From Flavimaribacter sediminis (GTDB taxonomy: Bacteria > Pseudomonadota > Alphaproteobacteria > Rhizobiales > Rhizobiaceae), in the NCBI RefSeq assembly GCF_019492055.1, contig NZ_JAICBX010000005.1, positions 310,001 to 374,000 on the forward strand: a stretch of 64,000 bases of DNA, read 5' to 3'. Below, piece by piece: positions 29,414-36,694 of this stretch. The notes under the pieces were generated by a model. The model ran no database searches, was not told the DNA's origin, and worked only from the letters and a program-made list of their open reading frames with translations. Numbering within the stretch: the first letter of the stretch is position 1; each line of letters opens with the position of its first letter. Made by a program: the position numbers and the translations under genes.

Positions 29414-29450
29414 GGGCGGCGCTTCATTTGTTTGAAGCGCCGCCCTTTTT
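29414..29450 (+). terminator. Strong intrinsic terminator of katG, inside the 3' end of the DUF2945 gene
   Basis: A perfect 13-base-pair stem (GGGCGGCGCTTCA at 29414-29426 with its complement at 29433-29445), a six-base loop and a run of five T. It lies 30 bases after the katG stop. The right part of this hairpin also encodes the last residues and stop codon of the opposite-strand DUF2945 gene. Confidence 0.9.
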
Positions 29451-29657
29451 CGTGAGCTCTGTATGGCTCTTCAGAACACGATCGCCGTCGTCCTGCCTGA
29501 TCAGGTAGGCGGGCTCCTCCTCACTGGCGTTGCGCGTCACCTCGTTGCCCTTGATGGTTCTCGTCACCTTGTCGGTGAAAATTTCGGCGACCGTCCCTGA
29601 ACCCACGCCCGAGCCCCAGTTCCATTCCACCGTGGTTCCTGTCTGATAATGTTTCAT
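29424..29657 (-). CDS. DUF2945 (hypervirulence-associated, Tudor-like) small protein
   Basis: A 77-residue protein. The pattern YQTGTTVEWNWGSGVGSGTV followed by EIFTDKVTRTIKGNEVTRNA and PAYLIRQDDGDRVLKSHTEL is typical of DUF2945, small SH3/Tudor-like proteins of unknown biochemical role. The ATG at 29657 has AGGACA upstream; the longer frame beyond it looks like non-coding sequence. The final eight codons fall in the katG terminator hairpin. A weak general-stress-type promoter motif is found about 32-56 bases upstream of the start. Confidence 0.8.
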   Translation of the reverse strand: MKHYQTGTTVEWNWGSGVGSGTVAEIFTDKVTRTIKGNEVTRNASEEEPAYLIRQDDGDRVLKSHTELTKKGGASNK

Positions 29658-29688
29658 GTCTTGTCCTGATTGATCTCGACCAGGGAGG

Positions 29689-29713
29689 AATGCTTGTGAG
29701 CGGCGCAGGTTCC
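29689..29713 (-). promoter_or_regulatory. Possible EcfG/RpoE2-type promoter of the DUF2945 gene
   Basis: On the minus strand GGAAC at 29713-29709 is followed 18 bases later by TT at 29690-29689, the minimal pattern I recall for general-stress sigma factors of Rhizobiales (GGAAC-N18/19-TT). The start codon is 32 bases further. The motif is short, so chance occurrence is likely enough to keep confidence low. Confidence 0.25.
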
Positions 29714-29814
29714 CCGCGGCGGACGGCAATCGCCAGTGGCGTCCAAAGACGATCCGTCCCATATTGAGCATCACAGTCCAAACTCCGTATGAGCCGATAC
29801 ATGGATGTAAATTG

Positions 29815-30225
29815 ATGGAATTACATCGTAACGACAACAGGACGCCCAGCCTCGATGAATTCGAATCGCTTGGCCGCGCAGCGATGAACAGCCTGCCGGA
29901 GGAATTTCTAAATGTCTGCCGGGATGTCCAGATTGTAGCCGCAGATTATGCCGCCGCAGATGTTCTGAACGAACTGGGCCTCAAGGATCCGCTGGAGTTG
30001 CTGGGCCTGTTCGAGGGCGTCGGCATGGCGCAAGGGGCGACGGAAGTCCGAACTGGACAGATGCCCAACCGGATCTGGCTCTACCGCAACGCTATCCTGG
30101 AATATTGGCGCGATCATGACGATACGCTCGAAGCGATCGTCCAGCATGTCCTCGTACACGAAATCGGCCACCATTTCGGTTTTTCGGATGACGATATGGA
30201 AGCGATCGAGAACGCGGCCGACTAA
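29815..30225 (+). CDS. Small zinc metallopeptidase (PF06262/DUF1025 zincin) family protein
   Basis: A 136-residue acidic protein ending in HVLVHEIGHHFGFSDDDME, the HExxHH-type zinc site of the small zincin family also called DUF1025. Earlier segments (SLPEEFLNVCRDVQI, LLGLFEGV, PNRIWLYRNAILEYW) match the family layout, and the length is normal. Its substrate is unknown. The ATG at 29815 is chosen although its ribosome site is weak; a TTG at 29764 is in frame but adds unsupported residues. It is divergent from DUF2945 across 157 bases. Confidence 0.82.
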   Translation: MELHRNDNRTPSLDEFESLGRAAMNSLPEEFLNVCRDVQIVAADYAAADVLNELGLKDPLELLGLFEGVGMAQGATEVRTGQMPNRIWLYRNAILEYWRDHDDTLEAIVQHVLVHEIGHHFGFSDDDMEAIENAAD

Positions 30226-30386
30226 AATCGGAATCGCAATTTCAACGCTGCCGACCTGAAATTACCACTGCCCCTACCACGCTCGCTCACACGCCCGCAG
30301 TGGATTTCACCTGTAATAGGCGGGCCGCATTTGATCGGCCTGCAGGCGGCCGCATGCCAGGAGCCGCGCAGGAAGGAAAACCCAAC

Positions 30387-30851
30387 ATGGAATGTACAAC
30401 AAGAACGACAGGCTCGCTGTCGATCGTCGAAATCGCCGGCGCTGTAGACAGCCGATCGGCGGGACAACTCTATGACGTGCTCGTGGATATCGTGCGTGAC
30501 AGCCAGTCAAAATTGATTGTCGATCTTTCAAAAGTGCAGTCGATGACCCGCGCCGGCGTCCGGGGACTGGTCGTCGCGGCGAAGCTTCTTATGCCTGGAA
30601 GAGACAAGATGCGAATTTGCGGCGCGAACCGCACAACGGAAGACATGCTACGGGGCCTGGGTCTCGACCATCTTCTGAACATTGATCCGACGCTTGAAGC
30701 TTCCCTTGCGATCCTGTTTCCCCAGGTAAACGGACCGGGCGTGTTTTCGTCTGCAGGACGACCCGCGGGCATGCCGGCAGACCGTCCGGCGCAGACCACG
30801 AAAACTGATGCCCGGAACACCGGCACGCCGGCGACTGCCGTTTTCTGGTAG
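30387..30851 (+). CDS. STAS-domain protein, anti-sigma-factor-antagonist-like, without the usual phosphoserine
   Basis: A 154-residue protein with one STAS domain (residues 4-112: LSIVEIAGAVDSRSAGQLYD, KLIVDLSKVQSMTRAGVRGL, MRICGANRTTEDMLRGLGLD) and a 40-residue Pro/Thr/Ala-rich tail that is probably disordered. The phosphorylated serine of SpoIIAA-like proteins aligns with Arg55, with Thr54 next to it, so partner switching by serine phosphorylation is doubtful. AGGAAGGAAAA lies upstream of the ATG. No kinase, phosphatase or sigma factor gene is adjacent. Confidence 0.8.
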   Translation: MECTTRTTGSLSIVEIAGAVDSRSAGQLYDVLVDIVRDSQSKLIVDLSKVQSMTRAGVRGLVVAAKLLMPGRDKMRICGANRTTEDMLRGLGLDHLLNIDPTLEASLAILFPQVNGPGVFSSAGRPAGMPADRPAQTTKTDARNTGTPATAVFW

Positions 30852-30941
30852 TTTCCCGTCGTCATTGACGTGTCGTTACGCCGGCCGTGTCCGACGACAA
30901 GGCGGAAACCGCCTTCTATCAGCCATAGATCGCAAACGAAT

Positions 30942-30973
30942 ATTCCGAAAGGACACACGTTTCCTTTCGGAAT
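30942..30973 (+). terminator. Perfect 11-bp hairpin after the STAS gene, possible terminator
   Basis: ATTCCGAAAGG pairs exactly with CCTTTCGGAAT across a ten-base loop. It is 90 bases after the STAS stop and is followed only by TTC, not a T-run, so it may be a weak or Rho-assisted terminator or a regulatory repeat. Confidence 0.4.
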
Positions 30974-31135
30974 TTCAGCTATTGCAGCGATTATCGCCTG
31001 GCAGACAAAACCCAAACAAGCTTCGCACATCATGCCTCATTGAGAGGTATCGGTAATCATCATTGCGAACAACGGCCGGAGATGCTTGCGCGAGTGAAGT
31101 TCCCGAATCAGTACTTTAGAGGTAATTCTTGCGAT

Positions 31136-31153
31136 GTGTGGTCAAGACCACAC
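31136..31153. promoter_or_regulatory. 18-base perfect palindrome upstream of the regulator-hydrolase gene
   Basis: GTGTGGTC-AA-GACCACAC is a perfect 8-2-8 inverted repeat 67 bases before the GTG start at 31221. The size and symmetry fit a dimeric regulator's operator; autoregulation by the fusion protein is one possibility. Confidence 0.5.
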
Positions 31154-31220
31154 CTCCGGTTGAGCGTTGCTTCTAACAGGGCCAGATGCAATTGTCAGCA
31201 ACAGGCTCGGAGAACCATTC

Positions 31221-32816
31221 GTGATCGCCATTCAGACATTGGGTCCACTGCAGATTACGCTCGACGGCGAAGCTTTGCAGATGCCCGCTTCCCGCAAGAC
31301 GCGGGCGCTTTTGGGATTTCTGGTCCTTTCGGAAGCCCCGCAGCGTCGAGACAGGCTGTGCGATCTTTTCTGGGATGTGCCTGACGATCCGAGAGGCGCG
31401 TTGCGCTGGTCGTTAAGCAAACTCAGACCGCTGATGAACACCGGAGGCAGGACGCGGCTGTTGGCGGACCGGGAACGCGTCCAGATCGACCCCGGCACGA
31501 TATCGGTCGATTTTCACAAAGTCAGGATGCAGGCGAATGGCGAGACGGAGAAAGCTTCCACTCTCGAGCAGGCGTGGGAACGCGCGAACCACCTCCTGAT
31601 GGAGAATTGCGAACTGCCAAACCAGTCGGATTTCGGAGCGTGGCTCGAGCACAAGCGGGGTGAGGTCTCAAGGCTTCGCATCCGGCTGGCGCGTCACCTG
31701 GCGATGTCCGGCGACGCGGCCCCGGAGAACACGGAAGTATGGGCCGAACGCTGGCTCATGGATGCTCCCTTCGACCCTGTGGCGGCGCAATGCGCGGTCG
31801 CCGCGAAACGGCGTCTCGGACGACAGCATGAGGCCGAATCTTTGGCCGAAGAAATGGACAGGGCGTTTTCAGAAGCCGGGCTGGACCAGCCCGACTGGTC
31901 GGTCGATCCCATCGCTACGGGCGTTTCGTTTACGCCGATTGCACACGAGCTGAATACCGAAGAGACGCCACAACAGGTTGTACGGTTCGCGCAGTCGGAA
32001 GACGATATCTCATTGGCCTGGGCAACCGTCGGCAAACCGGACAATCCACCCCTGGTGAAAGCCGCCAACTGGCTATCGCATCTCGAACTCGATTGGGAAG
32101 CGCCGATCTGGAGCCCGCAGTTTCGCGAGTTGGCGAAATCCTATCACTTCATCCGCTACGATGAGCGGGGCTGCGGGCTTTCGGACTGGGACGCTCCGGA
32201 GATCAGCTTCGAAAGTTTCGTCAAGGATCTTGAACTTGTCGCCGACGCAGCCGGTCTGGAGCGCTTCCCGCTTCTGGGGATCAGTCAGGGCGCCGCCGTG
32301 TCGATCGAATTCGCTGCGCGCCATCCGGATCGGGTGTCGCATCTCATCCTCTTTGGTGGTTATGCGGCCGGATGGCGACATACTGCGAGCCCCGAGGAAG
32401 TCAGGGAACGGGAAGCCGTAATGGTGCTGACGGAAACTGGCTGGGGTCGCGCTAATCCTTCTTATCGTCACCTCTTTTCGCAAACTTTCATGCCAAGCGC
32501 CACAGCGGACGAGCTGGCCTGGTTTGACGAGTTCCAGGCCCGAACAACCTCTCCGGAAAACGCCGTCCGGTTTCTCGAAGCCTTCTCCACGATCGACGTG
32601 CGCGAGAGGCTAAAGGATATCCGGTGCCCAACGATGGTCATCCACAGCCGCAACGACCTGCGTATTCCGATGTCTTCGGGCCGATCGCTGGCGGCGCAGA
32701 TCCCGAATGCCGAATTCGTAGGGCTGGAGAGCGAGAACCATCTCCTGATCGGGCGTGAACCGGCTTCAATGGAATTCCTCAAGGCCGTAAGGCGCTTTTT
32801 GCAGACAGAGGCCTGA
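31221..32816 (+). CDS. SARP/BTAD-type transcriptional regulator fused to an alpha/beta hydrolase
   Basis: A 531-residue two-part protein. Residues 1-100 resemble the winged-helix domain of SARP/AfsR regulators (LGPLQITLDGEALQMPASRK, RDRLCDLFWDVPDDPRGALR), residues 100-230 a bacterial transcriptional activation (BTAD) helical domain. Residues 265-531 are an alpha/beta hydrolase with DERGCGLSDW, the nucleophile elbow LGISQGAAV, an acid in SRNDLRIP and a histidine in ESENHLL, so the triad looks complete. The GTG at 31221 has GGAGAA six bases upstream; a TTG at 31167 is in frame. The hydrolase part may sense or cleave a small effector; this is inference. Confidence 0.82.
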   Translation: MIAIQTLGPLQITLDGEALQMPASRKTRALLGFLVLSEAPQRRDRLCDLFWDVPDDPRGALRWSLSKLRPLMNTGGRTRLLADRERVQIDPGTISVDFHKVRMQANGETEKASTLEQAWERANHLLMENCELPNQSDFGAWLEHKRGEVSRLRIRLARHLAMSGDAAPENTEVWAERWLMDAPFDPVAAQCAVAAKRRLGRQHEAESLAEEMDRAFSEAGLDQPDWSVDPIATGVSFTPIAHELNTEETPQQVVRFAQSEDDISLAWATVGKPDNPPLVKAANWLSHLELDWEAPIWSPQFRELAKSYHFIRYDERGCGLSDWDAPEISFESFVKDLELVADAAGLERFPLLGISQGAAVSIEFAARHPDRVSHLILFGGYAAGWRHTASPEEVREREAVMVLTETGWGRANPSYRHLFSQTFMPSATADELAWFDEFQARTTSPENAVRFLEAFSTIDVRERLKDIRCPTMVIHSRNDLRIPMSSGRSLAAQIPNAEFVGLESENHLLIGREPASMEFLKAVRRFLQTEA

Positions 32817-33013
32817 ATTGCCGCCCGACTTGCCTGCCCCGTAACCGTCGCTCCCCATGTCGACGATCCTCGATCCGTGGGCATTTTTCTTTGACGCGAC
32901 TTCTACGCCATTCCAACGGTCGCCGATTGTCGATTCCACGGTTTCCACCACGCTGGCTCCAACATGGCGGGCGTTTACACCGCCGCGTCAAAACAACGAT
33001 ATGGAGCAAGTTG

Positions 33014-34084
33014 ATGATTTTTGCAGAATACATCTGGCTGGATGGAACCCAGCCGACCCAGAGCCTGCGTTCCAAGACCCGCATGGTCCGTTGCGATGCG
33101 GAAAATCCTGAACCGCACGATTTTCCCGACTGGAGCTTTGATGGATCGTCGACCAGCCAGGCGGATGGATCGGATTCCGATTGCGCCCTGGCGCCTGTGT
33201 GTGTTGTCAAGGACCCTATCCGTGGCGGCGACAGCTATTTCGTGCTGTGCGAGGTCTTCAATGCGGATGGCTCTCCTCACACGACGAATATGCGCGCTGG
33301 CCTCCGCGCGGTGCTGAACGCCGGCGCCTTGGAGCAGGACCCGTGGATCGGTTTCGAGCAGGAATACACGCTGATGAAGGCCGGCCGGCCGCTGGGCTTT
33401 CCCACAGAAGGCTATCCTGGCCCGCAGGGACCCTATTATTGCGGTATCGGCGCGGACCGCGCGTTCGGCCGCGACACTGCCGAAACGCATGCCCGATACT
33501 GCCATGAGGCAGGCTTGCTCTACTACGGCCTGAATGCTGAAGTAATGCCCGGACAATGGGAGTTCCAGATCGGTTATCGCGGTGACGACAGGGACGATCC
33601 GTCGCTTCTCAATGCAGCCGACCACCTGTGGATCGCCCGTTACAACCTTCACCGGATCGCCGAAAAGGCAGGCCTGATCGCCTCCCTGGAGAACAAGCCG
33701 ATCAAGGGCGACTGGAACGGCGCCGGAATGCACACAAATTTCTCGACGCTGCAGACGCGCGCAGAAGGCGGAATCAATGCAATTCGGGAAGCAACGGAGC
33801 GTTTGTCTGGTCGGCACGACGACCACATCAGCGTTTATGGCCACGGGCTCGCTGACCGGCTGACCGGTCTGCACGAAACCTGTTCGATCAGTGATTTCAA
33901 GGTCGGAAGCGCCGACAGGGGCGCATCGATCCGCATACCGCTCGGCGTGGAGTTGCACGGCGCTGGGTACTTCGAAGACCGTCGTCCGGGCGCAAACGCC
34001 GACCCCTATCAGGTTGCAGCCAGACTGGCGGCGACTGTCTGCGAAATCGACGATACGCAGACCAACCTCGAAAACGCAGCCTGA
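33014..34084 (+). CDS. Type II (eukaryotic-like) glutamine synthetase
   Basis: A 356-residue glutamine synthetase of the GlnII type found in rhizobia, which forms glutamine from glutamate, ammonia and ATP in the cytoplasm. Landmarks are EYIWLDGTQPTQSLRSKTR at the start, DWSFDGSSTSQADG near 37, GFEQEY (active-site Glu) near 112, NAEVMPGQWEFQIG near 178, NGAGMHTNFST near 234 and SADRGASIRIP near 300. The frame is open further upstream but only the ATG at 33014, with GGAGCAAG before it, gives the family N-terminus. GlnII enzymes are not adenylylated. No ntr genes are adjacent, and no clear sigma-54 promoter was seen. Confidence 0.92.
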   Translation: MIFAEYIWLDGTQPTQSLRSKTRMVRCDAENPEPHDFPDWSFDGSSTSQADGSDSDCALAPVCVVKDPIRGGDSYFVLCEVFNADGSPHTTNMRAGLRAVLNAGALEQDPWIGFEQEYTLMKAGRPLGFPTEGYPGPQGPYYCGIGADRAFGRDTAETHARYCHEAGLLYYGLNAEVMPGQWEFQIGYRGDDRDDPSLLNAADHLWIARYNLHRIAEKAGLIASLENKPIKGDWNGAGMHTNFSTLQTRAEGGINAIREATERLSGRHDDHISVYGHGLADRLTGLHETCSISDFKVGSADRGASIRIPLGVELHGAGYFEDRRPGANADPYQVAARLAATVCEIDDTQTNLENAA

Positions 34085-34227
34085 TCCGGAGGGACGAATC
34101 CGCGCAAAGTCGGGAGAGTGTGGTGTTTGTCACCGTGCTTTCCCGCCATCAGGCCTAATGCACGCTTGGCGACCAATCAGGCAACTGAGGGTTGCTTGCC
34201 AGACAGAGTAACGGAAAGGGTCCGAAA

Positions 34228-34479
34228 ATGTTCTCGTCAGCCATCAATATACCAGGCAGCCGAATTGTCAGCCAATTGGGCGCAGACTTCCGCCAGGCTT
34301 TGAAGCATTTCACCGATCGACGGCAATTCAACAGGCTGCTCGATCTGGAGGATGCGATACTCGACGATATCGGCGTGACGCGCGGCGATGTCCAGATCGC
34401 AAGCCGCCTGCCGCTCAAGAAAAACGCGGCGCTGGAACTGCGTCGCATATCGCTAGTGCGCCGGCGTCATTGCAAATGA
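34228..34479 (+). CDS. DUF1127 domain protein, first copy
   Basis: An 83-residue basic protein whose centre, FNRLLDLEDAILDDIGVTRGDV, is the DUF1127 motif. Small DUF1127 proteins of alphaproteobacteria are arginine-rich and have been linked to RNA metabolism and phosphate or carbon control. The start has GGAAAGG a few bases upstream. A second, shorter DUF1127 gene lies on the other side of the flavoprotein gene. Confidence 0.8.
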   Translation: MFSSAINIPGSRIVSQLGADFRQALKHFTDRRQFNRLLDLEDAILDDIGVTRGDVQIASRLPLKKNAALELRRISLVRRRHCK

Positions 34480-34787
34480 AAATCGAGCAGCAAAAGGTGC
34501 ATTTCCACGGGGTTTGCCGCCGCATCACGTTGCGAAACTGTAGCCAGGAGTGGAACCCGCGCCGAAATAACACTCAGTTTCAACGCTTGAGCGACGACGA
34601 CACAGGCTAATTACCACGATCATTCCAACGGCCGTGCTTTTCAAGGCCCGGCAGGACAAAGCGCCTATCCACCATCAAAGCCGATCTTCAGATCGCCAGC
34701 AGAGACCCCGACACGCCGTCGGGACGTCCGCAGACGGTCACGAATGGAAGAACGCGCATTTCGAACTCGAACGAATGGATACCTCTA
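34480..34787. other. Intergenic region with short hairpins before the flavoprotein gene
   Basis: This 308-base gap holds no credible gene. Two short symmetrical elements lie close to the downstream gene: CGATCT-TC-AGATCG at 34682-34695 and CCCGAC-ACGCC-GTCGGG at 34707-34723. They might form a structured leader or operators. No T-run terminator for the DUF1127 gene is obvious. Confidence 0.35.
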
Positions 34788-36356
34788 ATGGCACACACTC
34801 TTGAGGATTCGAATCTCGCCGTACAGACTTGCGAAGTCTGCATCATTGGAGCGGGCGTCTCCGGTCTGAACGCCTTGTTCGCCGCCGCGCAATATCTGCA
34901 ACCGACCGACAAGGTGGTTCTGATCGACCGAAATGAAGAAGCAGGCGGAATGTGGACGCAAGTCTATGACTTCTGCCGTCTCCACCAGCCGCATCCGTCC
35001 TTCACCGTCGGCAACATGAACTGGAACTGGTCGAAGCCCAGGGAATATCTCGCCACCGCCCACGAGGTCAAAGCGCATCTGCAAAGCTGCTATGAAACCC
35101 TGCGACACAGCGTGGACGTCGAACAGCTGTTCGGACACACGGTGACTGAATGCGAAGAGATCCCGGCGCGCAAGGGCGCGATCGCGCGGGTGACGGTCCA
35201 TCCCAATGGCTCCGAAGGAGAGCGCCGGATCATCGAGGCCCGCAGGGTGATCAAAGCCTACGGCTATGATGTTCCGCAACCGGAGCCGATAACGTTTGAA
35301 AGCAGCCGGATCGTTTCGACCACGCCGCAACTGCTTGGCGCGAGCGCAGATCTTGACGACCGGGCGCCGATCTACGTCGTGGGCGGCGGAAAAACCGGAA
35401 TGGACACTTGTCTTGCAGTTCTCGACCGGTTGCCAAAACGCCCCCTCAAGCTGATCAACGGCACTGGCTCCGTCTTTGCGGAACGCGGCAAGTTCTTTCC
35501 CCGCGGCGCGCGGCGCTGGTGGGACGGACATATGGTGACCAGGGTCTTTCGGGATCAGGCGATGCTGTTCGACGGAACGAATGAGGACGAGGCGTTCTAT
35601 CATTTCCGCCGCAACTACACGGTTGGTCTTGCAGGGGCGCAGCAACAGTTTTTCTTCGGCATATTGTCGGAAGAGGAACGCCGAGACATCGCCAATGGCG
35701 TTGACGAGATCTTCAACGAGTATCTTGTCGATGTCGTGGACACCGCCGACGGCCCTGAAATGGTGTTTCGCAGCGGCGAGCGAAGAAGCGTGGAACCTGG
35801 AAGCGTCTTCATCAACTGCACAGGCCATCTGATGCGCCACCAACACGCCGACGAACCGTATCTCTCTGAACATGGCGCAATCCTGACGATTACGCCACGT
35901 TCGATGGTGCACTTCCTCTCGAGCGCCGCCGCCTATTTCCTGACGCATCTGATGTTTCTGGAAAAGTTGCGGGATTTGCCGCTCTATGCGTTCGACGGCG
36001 AAACCATGGCCGCGAAGAACAACCATGTCTATCACACGTCGCTGATCTCGCTCACTTTCATGAACATGGTCACGATGATGCAGGTCCTTCCATTCGCAAT
36101 CGTGAATGGCTGCGGGCTCGACTTTGATCGCCTCTATCCCCTGCCGCGACGCGCCCTTGTGCTCATCGACATCAAGCTCAGGGGGCAGCGTTATGTGAGT
36201 CAATGCCGCAAAGCGCTCGACCGCGTGTCACAGCGGTTCGGCGTGCGCTGCGGCCGGCTTCCGACCCAGACCGGAAGTCGTAGCGAACGAGTAGGCGTCG
36301 TGGATCGGAACAAAGCAGAAGCAAAATTACAGCCGCTGTCCCTGGCGCGGCAATAA
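34788..36356 (+). CDS. FAD/NAD(P)-binding flavoprotein, monooxygenase-like
   Basis: A 522-residue flavoprotein. The N-terminal FAD-binding Rossmann motif is CIIGAGVSGLNALFAA (near residue 18), followed by GGMWTQVYDFCRLHQPHPSF, similar to class B flavin monooxygenases. A second dinucleotide motif, IYVVGGGKTGMDTCLAV, is near residue 195, and a third conserved turn is FINCTGHLMRHQ near 341. No Baeyer-Villiger fingerprint (FxGxxxHxxxW) is present, so the reaction is unknown. The C-terminal 60 residues are basic. It lies between two DUF1127 genes, with the second 44 bases downstream. Confidence 0.75.
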   Translation: MAHTLEDSNLAVQTCEVCIIGAGVSGLNALFAAAQYLQPTDKVVLIDRNEEAGGMWTQVYDFCRLHQPHPSFTVGNMNWNWSKPREYLATAHEVKAHLQSCYETLRHSVDVEQLFGHTVTECEEIPARKGAIARVTVHPNGSEGERRIIEARRVIKAYGYDVPQPEPITFESSRIVSTTPQLLGASADLDDRAPIYVVGGGKTGMDTCLAVLDRLPKRPLKLINGTGSVFAERGKFFPRGARRWWDGHMVTRVFRDQAMLFDGTNEDEAFYHFRRNYTVGLAGAQQQFFFGILSEEERRDIANGVDEIFNEYLVDVVDTADGPEMVFRSGERRSVEPGSVFINCTGHLMRHQHADEPYLSEHGAILTITPRSMVHFLSSAAAYFLTHLMFLEKLRDLPLYAFDGETMAAKNNHVYHTSLISLTFMNMVTMMQVLPFAIVNGCGLDFDRLYPLPRRALVLIDIKLRGQRYVSQCRKALDRVSQRFGVRCGRLPTQTGSRSERVGVVDRNKAEAKLQPLSLARQ

Positions 36357-36360
36357 CGAC

Positions 36361-36377
36361 AATTCCAGCTTGGAATT
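36361..36377 (+). promoter_or_regulatory. Hairpin between the flavoprotein and second DUF1127 gene
   Basis: AATTCCA-GCT-TGGAATT is a perfect 7-3-7 inverted repeat beginning 4 bases after the flavoprotein stop and ending 23 bases before the DUF1127 ATG. It lacks a T-run, so it looks more like an RNA processing or attenuation element, or an operator, than a terminator. Confidence 0.4.
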
Positions 36378-36400
36378 CAGAAATCAAAAAGGAGAAAAAA

Positions 36401-36577
36401 ATGTCTATATACAACTCAGTGCGCGGCGCGATCGAACGGGTCGGCGCCGCAAGGCGGCGTCGCCGCGACTATGACAAGCTCAATGCGATGGACGACCGTC
36501 AACTGTATGATATCGGACTCACGCGCGGCGATATCATGGCGGGTTTTGCCCGGCGGCGCAGCCAGTTCGGCGAATAG
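36401..36577 (+). CDS. DUF1127 domain protein, second copy
   Basis: A 58-residue arginine-rich protein too short for usual length cut-offs. It reads MSIYNSVRGAIERVGAARRR, then DYDKLNAMDDRQLYDIGLTR and GDIMAGFARRRSQFGE, with the central DUF1127 pattern. AAGGAGAAAAAA immediately before the ATG is one of the best ribosome sites in the window. It is followed by an intrinsic terminator at 36617, so it ends the unit that starts with the flavoprotein. Confidence 0.88.
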   Translation: MSIYNSVRGAIERVGAARRRRRDYDKLNAMDDRQLYDIGLTRGDIMAGFARRRSQFGE

Positions 36578-36616
36578 AATGACAGAATGGAACTGTGCGG
36601 TCGCACTGCAAAGACC

Positions 36617-36646
36617 GGGTCCGGGTGAATACATCCGGGCCCTTTT
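36617..36646 (+). terminator. Intrinsic terminator after the second DUF1127 gene
   Basis: GGGTCCGGGT pairs with ATCCGGGCCC (two G-U pairs) across a six-base loop and is followed by TTTT. It lies 40 bases after the DUF1127 stop in the convergent gap before the AraC gene. A similar hairpin occurs at 38560. Confidence 0.75.
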
Positions 36647-36694
36647 GCGTGCCCGTAGACCGAACTTACACCTCTGTCGCCATCTTCCCCGGGC

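Larger units (their letters stand above)
30852..31220. other. Long intergenic region with three inverted repeats, no gene seen
   Basis: This 369-base gap separates the STAS gene from the regulator-hydrolase fusion. It contains a hairpin AAGGCGG-AAA-CCGCCTT (30899-30915), an 11-base-pair hairpin (30942-30973) and an 18-base palindrome (31136-31153). I find no open frame with credible composition. The left part probably ends STAS transcription and the right part holds the promoter of the fusion gene. Confidence 0.5.

Noticed and set aside
29764-29814. N-terminal extension of the zincin from a TTG at 29764
   Set aside because: The extra residues do not resemble the family and the ATG at 29815 gives the usual length.
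32817-33013. Sigma-54 promoter upstream of the glutamine synthetase gene
   Set aside because: I found no TGGCAC-N5-TTGC pattern; the nearest TGGC has the wrong partner spacing.
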